Assembly (NCBI GenBank): GCA_963978545.1
Contig: OZ021721.1
Span: forward strand, 36,133,348 to 36,197,347
DNA from: Linyphia triangularis
Lineage: Eukaryota; Arthropoda; Arachnida; Araneae; Linyphiidae
Direction of reading: 5' to 3'
Length of the DNA stretch: 64,000 nucleotides
The stretch's first letter is position 1, and every line of letters begins with the position of its first letter. Made by a program: the position numbers and the translations under genes. Positions 34,459-47,593 of this stretch are shown piece by piece. Below the pieces are notes generated by a model that was not told the origin of the DNA, did not search any database, and saw only the letters and a program-made list of their open reading frames with translations.

Positions 34459-35914
34459 GGGGAGAGTTGCCCAAAACGGGATAGGCGGGCAAAACGGGAT
34501 ATTGAGCCTCGGATCTTGACTGGTGGGGCTATCTCGCGGGAGAAAGGCTAAACTGGTTCCCGACCGCCATGACAGCATTCTCAGTTGATCTCTCAACGCT
34601 AGCCACGTGTTTCGCAAAGAAATATTTTTTAAAGTTTTCAAGTGAGATTTTTACTTACTTTGTACTTTTTTCGACTGCAGAACAACTATCCTTGTGCTTC
34701 TCCGTCCTTCGGAACAATTCCGGTAAGTACTGTGTTTTGTTCATAGCTCTTTTAACAACAATTTCATGTATTTAAATATTGCTAGTGAGTGACGGTTCAG
34801 GGGTCAGTCATTTATATTGTCAAAAGCATCACGGTCGGGCAAAACGGGACACTTTTGGGGTGCCCAAAACGGGATACAATTTTGATGTGTCCCGTTTTAC
34901 CCGACCATTTCCATTAATGTTTTGGCAATGTGTTTAAGTTATTTAAGTTGAAATAAGTAATGAATTAAAATATGTATAATCAATTACAACAATTTATTTT
35001 AATTTTAAATAATTATATTTTCCAAATTAAATAATTTACTTTACTTTTGGGGTACAAATAATTGGCCTGGGTTTTGTACAAAATTTAGTTATAGGTTAAA
35101 ACTGTAAGTCAGAAAAATGTTTTGACCAAAAATTTAAGTTTTAAATTCAAAAAAGTTGATTTTATTTTTTTTAAATCTTTTTTAGGGGGCGGCGTATACA
35201 AAGATAAACCAGAAAACCACACGTTGTGTGCACTATAATATTATAAAAACATAAGCTAATCACAACTAAACAGCAATTATAACAGGAAGCCCATATAAAC
35301 TTGAGTTGGAAGAAGAAGAGCATGAAAAAAAAAGAACGAGAAAGAACTCAAAAGCTGAAAAAAAGGACTGCCAAAACAAGTCTCTTGAATGTTCCGAAGA
35401 GAAAACAAACGAGGCGTAAAAGAAAACCAAGTGGAAATGCAAAACAGGCAGATAAAGTTATAAAATGTTACTCTGAACCTGGAAAAAAACCACAATCATC
35501 ATTTGCAAAAATCGAAGAAAATGGACCTAACATAAGAAAACCTAAAAAAAAAAATCATCAGTTAGCCAAGGTTGGACGTCGTCGTCTTCAGAAGATGAAG
35601 CTGAAAAAGATGAAGCATGTATTTTCTGTAACGCTCTGTATCTTTAATCGAAATCTGGAGAAGGCTAGATACAATGCTCGAGCTGCCAGGGATGGGCCCA
35701 CGAAGCCTGTTCCAGAGCAGAAGAAGAAGACGACACATTTTTATTCGATTTCTGTGTTATGTAATTTTTCAAATTTACAATTAAAAAGTTTCTTCCTATA
35801 AAAACGCAGCCCTATTTTTGTTCTAAAAACTAAATCAAAAGTAAAATCAGCAAAAACCTAATAACATAAAAATCCCTATCCCTTTTTACCCACCCTTGGT
35901 AGGGTACTTTCCCC
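34459..35914 (+). mobile_element. Pogo/Tigger-type transposon remnant
   Basis: TA flanks a left end GGGGAGAGTTGCCCAAAACGGG-like sequence and a right end whose complement reads GGGGAAAGTACCCTACC. The left third repeats the motif GGGCAAAACGGGA several times. Near the right end is the C-terminal part of a transposase. The central catalytic domain is missing, so it is an internally deleted and mutated copy. Confidence 0.7.
35301..35790 (+). pseudogene. Pogo/Tigger transposase C-terminus, PHD-like
   Basis: First comes a Lys/Arg/Glu-rich linker (KKSMKKKERERTQKLKKR and onward). After a frameshift near 35575, another frame gives SSSEDEAEKDEACIFCNALY, IQCSSCQGWAHEAC and EEEDDTFLFDFCV before a stop. 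The spacing C-x2-C, C-x2-C, H-x2-C, C is that of the PHD-like zinc finger at the end of many insect pogo/Tigger (jerky-like) transposases. Stops interrupt the finger (after CNALYL and after SGEG), and the final Cys pair is reduced. The DNA-binding and DDD catalytic domains are absent. Confidence 0.75.
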
Positions 35915-36364
35915 TACTATAAATTGATATTAATTGGGGTTAAAAAAAGTGCATACTTTTAAATAACGCCTTTTCTGCCAATAGAATTATAAAAATTGTA
36001 GAGCAAGAAGATGTTCAAATACGAGGAACAATTTTGAAGGAGGAAGGGTGGAAAACTATTCTTTTGGATATTTGATCTTCTTCAACTGAGGCATATAAAT
36101 ACAACCTGTAAGTTTTGGTCTTCACATAATCGATGAATCGAAACTTTATATGTGATAGAGAGAAGAATTTCACACCTTTCGTTCGATCTAGAGTTAGTTA
36201 CTTCACGTCAAGAACTTCCATCTGGATCTACTTTCGACTGAATCAATACCTCCTTACCTAATCTTAGCTAATGCACCTCGAAGATAAGAATGAAAAAGGA
36301 TTAAGCAAGGACACTGATCTAAGTCCAACTAATATCTTAGAACCCTTCCTTTTGCCGATTAAAT
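35915..36364. other. AT-rich non-coding stretch
   Basis: No gene or repeat was recognised here. Confidence 0.5.
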
Positions 36365-36873
36365 CCGAGTATTCGCGCAAACATGGATAAAAGGCCAAGG
36401 ACTGACTTTCTGGAGCGATTGGATTTGCGATTGAGTTAGTGGAAGATTGGTTTCGTCTAATTGTTCAGCCGCAGCATTGTTAGCTGACCCACAATTAGTT
36501 CCTTGAAGCATTCTTGGATTTTCTGTCGTAGGTCGCAATTCTAGTGCCCACTCCAAGACAGCTCAAGTACTTTCATCCCTTCCGTTCATTGGTTTCGCAG
36601 TTGTTTGTGTGCTTTCTCGCTACCTCTTGTTTTGTTAGACGCCTAGCTTCCTTCTCCGTCAACTTTTTTTTACCTTCTTTCTTCCATTTTCTACATTCAC
36701 CAATGCTGATTGAGTTTTTAGTTGTTTTTTCTTTCTCCCCTGTTCGTTTTTTTGCTGTTCGTTCGCTCTCTCACACTCCTTCCCCACTTTCAATAAGTTT
36801 GGCGACTTTTTTCGAAAAACTATCGATTGTCTCTTTCAAGTTATCCATAAGTTTCTTTTTTGAAGACCCCTAG
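36365..36873 (-). pseudogene. Coding-like segment, unrecognised
   Basis: The minus strand reads, in changing frames, MDNLKETIDSFSKKVAKLIE, then KKLTEKEARRLTKQEVARKH, then LPLTQSQIQSLQKV. The Lys/Glu-rich helical character, raised GC content and low stop density look like former coding sequence. I do not recognise the protein. Frame changes argue for a pseudogene, perhaps a retrocopy or a transposon gag-like region. Chance cannot be excluded. Confidence 0.25.
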
Positions 36874-37599
36874 AAATAAGGAGCAAAATATGATAAAAAG
36901 TTAACGTAGCGATTTTTCGGTCGGAAACCTGCATGAATTGTAAAGAGGCTCTTCAGTGATGGAAATGCGGTTATAGATATTTTTTTTTTCTCTTTTTATT
37001 AAAAGCGTAGGTTAACATTTTTGCTCTTTGTTATATATTAAATAGTTGTTTTTAACTTGATCAAACAAGGAGATCTTGCATGAAAGTATTTTCGAACTTT
37101 TAAGAGAAAGATAAAATCAAAGTGGACTATTCCTGGGGAATGAATTTAGCTGTAAAGTTAATAATAATTTATGTAAAAAATAAATTATTATTAGGTTAAT
37201 TATTTATGTAAAAAAGAGAGCATTTATTGGTTTGTAAGCATGTTATACATTCCTATGTTCTTTTATAAATTTTTACCAGATTTTGCACAGCTATACGTTT
37301 AGAGTTATATAAAAACTGACGAGGCATAATAATGCTAAAAACTAATGCATATAATGACAATTAATTATAAATTCAAATAATTCTCTCCATCTCTAATTGA
37401 TGGCACCAAAATACTTTTCAATTAAGTTCACTTATTAAAGAAATTACAGTACCAATAATTAAATATTCCTCGTTGACTCGTAATTCCACATATAGAACAA
37501 TTACCGTGGTTTTATTTAGAATTTCGATTCGAAAAAGCGTAGGTGGTAATGTCTTGCACTTATATATACAGCAGAGAATGTAGCAAAAAACCCCCTCTT
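36874..37599. other. AT-rich non-coding stretch
   Basis: Nothing recognised. Confidence 0.5.
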
Positions 37600-38762
37600 T
37601 TTGCATTTTTTTAAAAATCTAATTAGAAAAAAAATAAATAAAAAATAAAATAAAATAGGAGAGCATCGTTGAAATTCATGGAAAGCTTTTTATAAATATA
37701 TATAGTTAGGGATTATACACAAATTATTACAGAAACAAACTTCAGAAAGTTAAATAGTTGCATAGTTACCCCATAATATTTTTGTATACATGGTTATGTC
37801 GGAGTACTGAGATTTTTAAATTTTCAATGTGTTTAGTGATTTAAGATATAAGAATGAAATGGTTGACTTATGTTAAAACAAAACATATGTCTTTAGGTAA
37901 AAATGGTAAATATATTACATTAACAATATACAAAATAATATATTTTATTATTTTTTCAAACAATAGTTTATTAAAAAGCAAATATAAGGAAGAGGAGAGT
38001 TTAAATGGTTTTTAATCGTTAATAAAACAATTTTTAATTTTCATAACTAGAAACATGTATTATTTTTGCCTTCACTAGACTCATCATAACCGAAAATGGG
38101 CCAAAGTTTTTCTTTCGACTTTTTGTTGCCAAAATATTTGCGAATATATGAAATTATATTATTGAGGGTGTCTATATAACAACACAAGCAGAAGCGTCGA
38201 AACCCGTTAAACGTTCTGTCATTCATTTTTCCGTAACCTATAAACTGTGCATCTCAATATCGATAAACATCGCAAATATGTTTTTAATCTTTTATGAAAT
38301 TTTTTTCAATATACAACAATGAAAATTTAAGTTTAAGGTAGATGAAGTATTCTACAGAAAACGACGTGATCAAAAACAGTGTTTTTTGTTAATGTTTTCA
38401 GATATTTGCATAAATAAATTATTATACAGCATTAAGAAAAAAAAATTGTACTCATAACTATATAAATTCCTACACTGTTAAAAATTTTGTTCCACCTTGC
38501 ACCAAAAATTGGTTCCCATTTAGCTGCCACCAACATTTGGTGCTTAGTTTCACGATTTAATGGTGCAACCTCGGACCGTAAGCACCATTAAATCGCGAAA
38601 CTAAGCACCAAATGTTGGTGGCAGCTAAATGGGAACCAATTTTTGGTGCAAGGTGGACAATTTTTTTTAACAGTGTAAACTAAAACTCAGGGCTGCAAAG
38701 AGCTCCATTCTAACAATTTTACAACCGGATATAGCCACCGTATGTGTTTTTATTTATCGTAC
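37600..38762 (+). mobile_element. Unnamed TA element family, copy 2
   Basis: Diverged match to 32944-33933 along most of its length: for example CTAATTAGAAA near 37618, CATAATATTTTTGTATAC near 37772, TTAATAAAACAA near 38020, CTAGACTCATCATAACCGAA near 38076, TTAAGAAAAAAAAA near 38433 and GGATATAGCCACCGT near 38728. The left end is eroded. A 203-bp MITE is inserted at 38473-38675, so this copy is older than the MITE. Confidence 0.65.
38473..38675 (-). mobile_element. 203-bp palindromic MITE, copy 2
   Basis: Same length, ends and TA flanks as 9318-9520, but the spacer motif is inverted (CCTCGGACCGTAA), so it is in the opposite orientation. Very few differences from copy 1. It interrupts the 3' region of a copy of the unnamed TA element family. 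Confidence 0.85.
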
Positions 38763-41262
38763 AAAAGTATTGGACGAATGCCAGGATTATTCCGGATTCC
38801 AGGCATGTGCAGAACATTATATTTAGATTAGTGACAGTAATTTTCACTAAATAAATGCTAAGAGCATTGAATCTGTTTGACTGGTCAGTATGGTGAAAGT
38901 TTTGAATGTTGAACAAAACGTCACGAACAAATGGATAATTCCAACTTTGAACATTTATTTATAATTAGTAATTCAATTTAAAGTAATATTTTATACTCAG
39001 GATACGTGTTTTTAAATATTTGTGAAAACAATTGGACAGATATGTGCAAAAATCAGACAAGCGCAAAAAACAGCAGTTTATTGAATATTCTTCTTCATAT
39101 TCTTTATTAATTGAATAGATCTAAAGTAAAACCAATGTGGAAATAAACTTAACTAACGATGTGTGACTTAAAAAATTTTCAAATTATTATGTTTTGAAAA
39201 AATGATTTATTTCTACAGTTGGATTAATCTTTAAAGTGTTTGGGAATATTATGCTGTAAATGAGTCTTCAATGGTAGGATATAATGAAATCTCAAATAAT
39301 TGAAGAATTAGGTGACCATATTAGGAGGCATCGTCAGCCATTCCTACCCCTTATAGAACTAATGCTATATTTTTCCATCACAGTACTTGCCGAAATTTTC
39401 CCTAAAAGCCCTACATAACAATAATTAATGCAATTTAAAAAGTAATTATATGAAAATTAAATGATTTAAATTTTAAAATAATAGTGAAATGTTCTCTAAA
39501 ATACGACATCATGAATTTCACAGAATATTATCAAACATTTAATTTTTCTACGCTATTTTTAATTTTACACGTACCACATTATACCTTTAAGTTTCAAAGA
39601 TAGTAATTATTATTATTTTTATACCTGGTAACAAATTTAAACATTTGTAAACAATATTTCTGTATATATTTTATGTTTAGAACAATACATCAGGGACGAT
39701 GTCAGGAACGTAAACACCATAAAAGACTGACGAACACTTCTCTATTTTGATGGAAACAAGACGCGAATCAACCATAGTGCTTTTATAAGAGTGTTCTTCT
39801 GGTAAAAATTAACATAACTTCTGGTAGAAATTTTTTGTTGAACTTCCATGTGAACTAAACTTGTCGACAATTATATAAACGAGTATTTTGGTTAGATGGT
39901 ATTTTCTTCCCCATGAACTGACTTGCAGGCTTTCCGCAATTGCTAAATTCGGACTAAAGTAAACGATATTGAATTTACCGTAGTCCGAAATTGTTGCAAT
40001 CGGTTCTTAGATGTCTGGAAATAAACATTTGCTCCGCAATGACACTGTCTAAATTTCAGTATTTGATGTTCATTGCAATGCACTGCAAGGTAGTCACAAA
40101 GATATACTAAAAGAAATTTGAAAATAATCACAAGATATAGTAGAAAATACTTTATTTCTATTTCAGCAGATGTAATTACTTGGGAAAACAGACAGATTAT
40201 CTAATTTGAACATTTATGTGGTTTTCACGCGCAATTGTTTAACTAGGAATTAGCTGTAGTACTTTAGCAAGTTTAAACTATGCATCATAAGAAGTTTTTT
40301 TAGTCTACTTTAATAGTTTAAGTGCTTCCGGGTATTTTTACTAAACAAGTCCATTTTCACTTTTTTTTTTTTTAAAACTTCTAACGATACCTGTTTGTTT
40401 TTTCTTTGCCATTTTAATTTTTGCAGATCGTTTCTCAGAGCAAATAGAATGCTTATTTATGGGAGGGCAGTGTTGGAGAGTGGTGCCATACAAGTGTCAA
40501 AAGTGAAATTTTTTTCTTATTGTATCACCATCAAAAATACTTTAAAGTTTGAAAAGTAGTAAAGAAACTCTCCCTGTTTCCCCCTAACCACTAGAATTAT
40601 GTTCAGAAATGTGCATATTTTGTTCCTGAAAATCTATTAACCGTGAAATTCTACCCGTAAAAACCTTACTGCTTCTTCTACAAATTAAGTCATTTTCTTT
40701 AAGAATTAATATGATACGATTAAAAGGAAATAAACCACCATTTACGTTTGAAAATTTTCCAAGGGATGTCATCCTTTTCTCAGCTAAAAATGATTTTGTA
40801 GTTATCTCAATGCTTATCCACTAAAAATAACTTTCTATATTTATATAGGTTTCTATTTTCCAAGAGGAGGCAGCTTTGGTTCTAAAATATTCTGAACACG
40901 AACTACAATTAAATCAGGGTTTAAAATATTGCAATATATACAGTAACATACTATCGGCCACTTTACCCACAAAATCTGAAAATCAAATCTCATCAGTAAG
41001 TTCAGTTTGACCCAAAATAAAATATTGGTTTCGATACTCATACAAGTATGAGTTTCAGATAGGAATGTCACACTTTTGCTAAATAGCACAAGTTTGAAAT
41101 GTACCTTGTATTACAATTAAGTTACATACTTATTTGAAAAAAACAACAACTTATTTTTAAAAATGCTGTTTGAATTGCTAGTTTATGAAGTTTTGATTAA
41201 ATGTGGGAAAAACAATTACATTTGATAAGAATTTGAAACTATTAGCTGGCTTATTACTATAG
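38763..41262. other. AT-rich non-coding stretch
   Basis: No gene, transposon end or tandem repeat supported. The open frames on both strands are short and unrecognised. Confidence 0.5.
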
Positions 41263-41490
41263 GGGTCTTTCAATGAAAGGGTGATTAGAATTAACGTTCA
41301 ACTTTCAAAAAATTTGTAAAAAAGAATCACTCGTCAGAATGACCTGAAATTTGACATGAATGTGGACGAATACTTGTAAAAACTGTTCGAAATGTTTTTT
41401 TTTTTATGTCTCACCATTTCCGTTTTCTTTTCGTATATTAAAGTCATTCGGACCAGTGGCTCTTTCTTTACACCCTTTTGAAAGGTGAAT
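41263..41490. repeat. Possible small MITE
   Basis: GGGGTCTTTCAATGAAAGGGTG at the left faces CACCCTTTTGAAAGG at the right, an inverted pair about 220 bp apart in non-coding DNA. The match is short and no target duplication is clear. Confidence 0.3.
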
Positions 41491-43776
41491 TTTAATAAAA
41501 ATCACCATGTATTAAAAATACTAACTTATTACACTCCCTATTTTTTATTATATACTTCTAAATTAAATGAATTTTCACAAGCTTTATGGAAATAATAATT
41601 TCCTTTAGAATTGTGGTTGCAACATTTTTCTATGCTGACATTTTCGCTGTAACCTTATACACATCAAAAGCGAAAGGCATTGAAGCCACGAAAAGAGTAA
41701 CTCTGACATCCTCTTACATAAGGGAGAATGGAGCGTCATCTAGAATTACTATAAGTAGACCAAAATCCTTTCGAGATGTGATGTTATCCAAGTGGGGGAT
41801 GTATTTTTGGATATTTTAGATATGTATAGGAATTAAAATAATATAGTAACATAAAACTAAGAGGACATTAACATATAATTTACACATTACTTCCTATGCT
41901 ATATTATTAAAGTACAATTTTGTTTATCCAAACAGAAAGTAAAAGAAAGAAAAAAAAATCACATTAAAACGCATATTTTATTAATTTCAAAACTGCTACT
42001 ATTTTACTTAAAAAATGTTTCGAACCATTTATGTCGAACTAGAGGAATGGTGTTGCTCGGAAAAATAAAAAATGTCCAGTGCTGGTATGAAGCAAATCGT
42101 TGTCTGCATATTTTTTATGTCTATGAAGTATTATTCACTAAATTAATTTATATTGAAAATGTGAGATTTTATAAAGAAAGCTTGGAAAGTATGGACATCA
42201 CAAACCAAAGCGCAAAATCAAAATACTGCCTTTGGTTAAGATAAGTTCTCGTGAATAAAATAAGTTGTTTAGTTGACATGAAGCAGTTATAGAAATTCTA
42301 AATAGTTAGAAGGAACTAATAATATATTACTCAATTTATAAAATAAATGGTAGGAAATGTATATTTATTCATGAAGTTTATGACACTTGATAGCTTCCAA
42401 TTCAGGTAAATTGAATATTATAGTTAGGATCAATTATCTACTTTGCAATAATTTAGAAACTGTGATCAACATTCTTCTATTTAATTTTAGAGAGTCTTTT
42501 TAAGAAATATTGTATTTTCTACATGGGCGTTCTGAAGTGAATCTGGTTTTAATTCTCGTACTCACTGGTCGAGTTGTATGTAACTAAAATAACACGCATT
42601 GAATGTATACTGAACATTGTTAACATCTCTAGACGGGCGAATGTTATCTTTACAGGCACAGATGGTTTTGTCTTTCACTCTACTGACTAGTTGCATGCCA
42701 AATAATGTTTTTTTTCCTTCTTTTTTTTCTGAAACTTTTGTATTTTTCCTTCTTCTGATACCAAGTATAACTATGGTCATCACTTGATAGTAGTATAAAT
42801 AAACTCAATTACGTGTTTACTATGGTTTTTAATGTGACCTATACATATTTTTATTAAGCAATCATCATTCCATGTCTGACGGAAGGTAAAACATGCTTGG
42901 ATACTTTTTGTACTAAATGTAGTAAACTTTAAGTTAGTATCTTTACTCATCCCCTTTTCGATAATATTAGTAATTGAAAAGAAACTTAGCTTATATACTG
43001 TATTTTATGGGCTTATTTTTTACTGGAATATTTTCTCTTTTCCGAAAACTTCTCACCATAAATAATCATATTTTGATTAAATTGAACTGTTATATTGAAA
43101 CTGGTTATGCATGCATTTTCGATGCCCCCCAGTCTCATTTATCCTCTTACCATCATCCTACCTTCACCCCAAAAATCGAAAATCAAGTTTTGAACTGCAT
43201 AAAAGACCGGAAATATATCATTAAACCGTAAGTATCGAATCGATATAGCACATACCAAGCACTATTTTATAAAAGCGATATTGAAATTGAGATAACACAA
43301 TCTATTTTCATATCTAAAGCATGATAGCCCTATCGAATCGATGTGAAATTTTATCGATATTCAGGGATCTCATTATCGTAAAAGCCTCTTGCGTGTATTA
43401 AATATTGCATCGATATTCCACACAGCTTATCGGTTAAAATAATCATTTTTGTTTTATTTAACACCTCGGAGAATTCCCACTCCGCACTTAATAACTTAAT
43501 ATCGCAAACAGTTTACACCGAGTTAAAGACTTCATCATTTTATAAAATGCCCATAAGTGTTTTGTGGTGAGATAGTTAAAATTCATTCCTGTTGCGGTTT
43601 ATTTTCGTATTCCGATATTACGGGAGTGATTTTTTTTTTTTTTAATATTTTATAAAACTGGAATTTTTATGCTAAATAATTATACAATGATGTTCATTCT
43701 CAAATTGTTTCCATTGGTCAATTGATATACTTTTCAATCACTTACATCTCTTGAAAGCTTTAAAGGATGTTTGATG
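41491..43776. other. AT-rich non-coding stretch
   Basis: Nothing supported. The open frames at 41586-41819, 42047-42244 and 42974-43231 (plus) show no recognisable domain. Confidence 0.45.
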
Positions 43777-45167
43777 AGCACAAAAATCCAAACGATGGCT
43801 TTATCTTAGGTTCTAAAAGTCGTGGAATATTGCAGTTAGCACTAAATTAATTTGTTTATGATTTTTTTTATATGACTAGAGTGACTTTTTTTCATAGGAG
43901 GGGAGGGTGTCTGTTTACTAAGTAAAGTGAACTTTAACTTCGAAAATTTCAGTATGAACACTTATTTTTTTTTGCTTTTTCATTCGATCTAGAATTCTTC
44001 GTTTACCTCAAGTATCGAAAAATCTCGGAAAACACACCACTTATGAGCTAAAGGAAAGTATCAGTATTGAGAAACATAAATTTGAGGTCCCCTCCCTTTA
44101 AAGCAGGTGAATGGACGTGTATTTTAGGAGGTTATATGTAATAGGCTAAAATTTCTCGAAAACTGCTTAGATTCTTTGAGTCATGTTTAACAAGAGCATA
44201 TTTTAATATTCGTTTGTGACTGTCTGAATTTACTAGTTAAAAATATAAACGTTTACTTTCTATGCCTCCAACAGTTTGAAAATATTAAATAAATGCTTAA
44301 ATTTTTAATTTAGAAACATTTTTGTACCTCAATTAAACTTTCATTAATTTCAAATGCAATCTAGTATATGATCACAAAAAGTAGGCTATTGTACTTATTT
44401 GCTAAAATATTGAAAATAAAAAGTCAAAATGGAAAGAAAACCATAATAAATGTAAACAAAAAACTAACAAAAAATATGTTTCTCTTTGTACAGTCTTGAA
44501 ATCGACACTAGATGGTTCAAAGTCAAGTCAATGTGTCGTTTGTAGCAAATCCGAATTTTATTCATGCCATTCAATTCTGAAGAGTTCGATGTGCTGTGAA
44601 ATTGTGCCTTTCAATTTATCTCCAATAAATCATCAATTGCAAAGCATGGGTAAGGTTTCTATTTCACAATTTTTCAAAACAAATCAATTAAATACAGTCC
44701 ACTGTTATATCCCAACACTGTTAAAAAATTAATAAATTGGTTTTATTAATTAATATTTAAATAAAAAATTGTTTGATGACAAAATTGCGTGCTATTTATG
44801 TTCAATCTCTAAAAACCTATCGTTTGAAATAAAAATTAGTAAAATATATTAATTATAAAATATGGCTAAAAGAAAATTTTTTCTTTTTAACTTTAGTTTT
44901 CCATTCCCTTGTCATCATTATCATTTAATCTACTTCGTGGAAAATTAGAAAATTTGGCATAATACAGTGGTTATAATACGAGGAAATTGACTGTACATTT
45001 TTTAAAGTTTGGTTTAGTTTTAAAATGTATATGATATGAGTCAAGACAAAACACCACATATAATTATTAAAAACCTTCAACGAATGTCATCGGTAATTTT
45101 CTCTTTTGTTTCATCAATTACAATTCCAGATATAGTCATTGTTTGAATTTTTTTTTTTTGCGAAATA
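43777..45167 (-). mobile_element. Unnamed TA element family, copy 3
   Basis: Inverted relative to copies 1 and 2. The left edge has AATCCAAACGATGGCT; the right edge, complemented, has AATTCAAACAATGACTATAT. Internal matches in reverse order include CATTCGATCTAGAATTCTTC near 43980, AGTCAAAATGGAAAG near 44425, TTTTATTAATTAATATTTAA near 44741 and AAAACTAAACCAAACTT (complement) near 45010. An exon-like block absent from the other two copies sits at about 44485-44725. Confidence 0.65.
44485..44690 (+). repeat. Exon-like dispersed block, copy 2
   Basis: After CTCTTTGTACAG the sequence TCTTGAAATCGACACTAGATGG starts a block related to 22362-22655. One frame stays open across it (SSQCVVCSKSEFYSCHSILK, then SSMCCEIVPFNLSP) up to GCATGGGTAAGG, which resembles a splice donor. 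Cys pairs suggest a possible metal-binding fold, but I do not recognise it. The other two copies of the surrounding element lack this block, so it was inserted here. Confidence 0.45.
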
Positions 45168-47593
45168 TACAATTGACACACACTAGTAAAAGAAAAATTG
45201 AAAGAAAAAGCATTTATCTAGTTTCCAAATATTTCTTTCAAAATATTTTTCTTAACATGGATTTTATGTTAAATCCTTTATTTTATGTTTTAAAAGATGT
45301 GATAGAAGATGATGTTTGGAATTTTTTTTTTATCGAATAGTATGAAAATGCTAATAATTACAAACTCGCTGTATTAAAATAACATTTAATGCTGCGAGTT
45401 TTATATTATTTATCTATAAAAATACACATTTATTATCATTTAAAATTTTTTGTATAAACATTAATCGTTTGAATTGAATGTTGAGTAACATTACCGACTT
45501 GATGCTTTTTTTAATTATTTGCTTATTCGAATAACTTTTAGAAACCTTAGCAGCATATAAATTATTTTTTAATTTTCTTCAGTCCTTTTACCATTAGTAA
45601 TCAATTATGTGTGCTACCCTATTTCTATTATTTTTTCTTATTCCGTCTCTTAAAAATAGCCATTTTACACAAGGATATTTAATCGTATTATGTAAAGGGA
45701 ATGGACATATTTTGACCGTTCTCTTTGCATTCAGAGGAATGATAACTATATAGTTGAAATAAAGTTTTAATTTGATATCTAAGTTCTTTTCAAAATCACA
45801 CTGAGACTCAGTTGTTGTAACTACAAAGTTTGAACAATAACAAAATATTTTTTCAGGATTCAGCAGATAAAATAAGAGTTGAGAAACCTTTCTCAGTTTC
45901 CATCTTTTATTCAGGAAGCGACATTTCAGCTTCTAAATTTCTTGGTAGAACCTCAAATAAAATATGGATGAATTTTTTAGTTCTAAGTCGTTGCCTACTT
46001 AATGGTGCATGAGCAATTTCACGACAAGCTCTTGTCACTTTTTGAATAGAGTTTAGAAATGTAAAATTGCCTTCTACATATAAGGGTGGTTTTCAGATGA
46101 AGGTAAAAAGGAGTTGTTGCACTTGCTGTAGAACTGTTTTTTTTTTTAATTTAATTGTGAGGAGTATTTTATTCAAATTTAAATACTAATAAAATGGAAG
46201 AGTGGTAGGCTTTCATATTGACCTATTTGAAGAATAGCTGATCATTGTTTTTCTTTTTTAAATTTTACTTCGAAATCAGAGACGAACGAGACGGGTGATT
46301 CCTAATATCCTTTTCAGCCCTTTAAATTTGATACGACGTTTCGTATAGCCACGAAAGTAACACATACCAATAAAGTGACCATGCTAAATATTTTGAAACA
46401 GCTTACAGAGCCCTTAGAAGCTAATTATGAAAGTTACAAATAATAACTAAAACATTGAAGGAGATAGGAAAAAATTCCAAATTATTAAATGTTTATAGCT
46501 AGAAGACAAAACCACAGAAAAAAGTTTCATGAAGTTATCTGTAAAATTGGTGGAGATATTTGTGGTTGAAATTATGAACTATTTTGGACTTTAAAAAGGG
46601 GCAATCCTCTAATTGAGGAATGTGGTCTCTGGTGTTATCATACATTTGTATTACACCGGGGAACGAGACAGCTTACAGGAGCCCTAATACAAAATTGTGT
46701 TGATTCCGGCAATTCTGTCTATCACTAAATTCTATAATTTTAAATTGTCTATTAAACATCCTGTTCAGATCACTTATCTGTTATATTGGTTTTATTTACA
46801 GAATTTTCTTTATGTATGATTTCATTGATAGAAAGGGATAACTCAAGTATTGTTTTTATTAGAAATTGCTTTTATTAATAACTAAATGAGTTAGGATGAT
46901 GGAACAAGGTAATTGTATCAGCCAAATCTCTGCCCCAAATAGAGCTCTGGGAGTTCAAGTAAAAACATTTAAAACAAAACATCACATAAAATATCACGCC
47001 ACAAATACTATCAAACTGAATTCGTATTTTAAAACAAAATTTTACCTGTTATGTGTATGGTCATTAGAACTCTTTTGAAGTTAAAATTAAATTTGAATTT
47101 TAAGTTTTGAAATTTTAGATTAAATTTTAATTGTAATTTTTCTATAGAAATTTTTTAAAGCCCAAATTAATGAGAAATTTTATTAAAGTTATATAAAACG
47201 AAAGATGAAGTGGTTCAGTACTAAGTATAACAATTTATCTTATTGATTTTCAGCTTGAATTACTTTAATCATAAAAAATATAAAATGAGAAGAGATAACT
47301 AAAATTACTTCTATTATTTCAAAAGAAATTAATTCACAAAAATAAATAACATGTTTTGGAGATTGGCTTGAGAATTTTCTTTGAAGATACATGCATGAGT
47401 AACTCAAATTGTTCCCTGATATAACTTTAATAGAATATTTTCTTATCAAATTATATATTGAAAAGTAAGCACATTTTCCATTATCGTTTATCCTAGTGAT
47501 TATTTTATCTATCAGGATACTTATACTCTTTCACATTCACATTATATCAATTCAATAATCGAATTTGTTTTATGAATCCAATATGAAGTAAAA
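45168..47593. other. AT-rich non-coding stretch
   Basis: A 20-base direct repeat (ACAGCTTACAG, then AGCCCTWA) occurs at about 46396 and 46667. Otherwise nothing is supported. Confidence 0.45.

Noticed and set aside
44705..44732. Third copy of the 203-bp MITE, suggested by CAACACTGTTAAAAAATT
   Set aside because: Only about 16 bases match. There is no palindromic body or matching second end.
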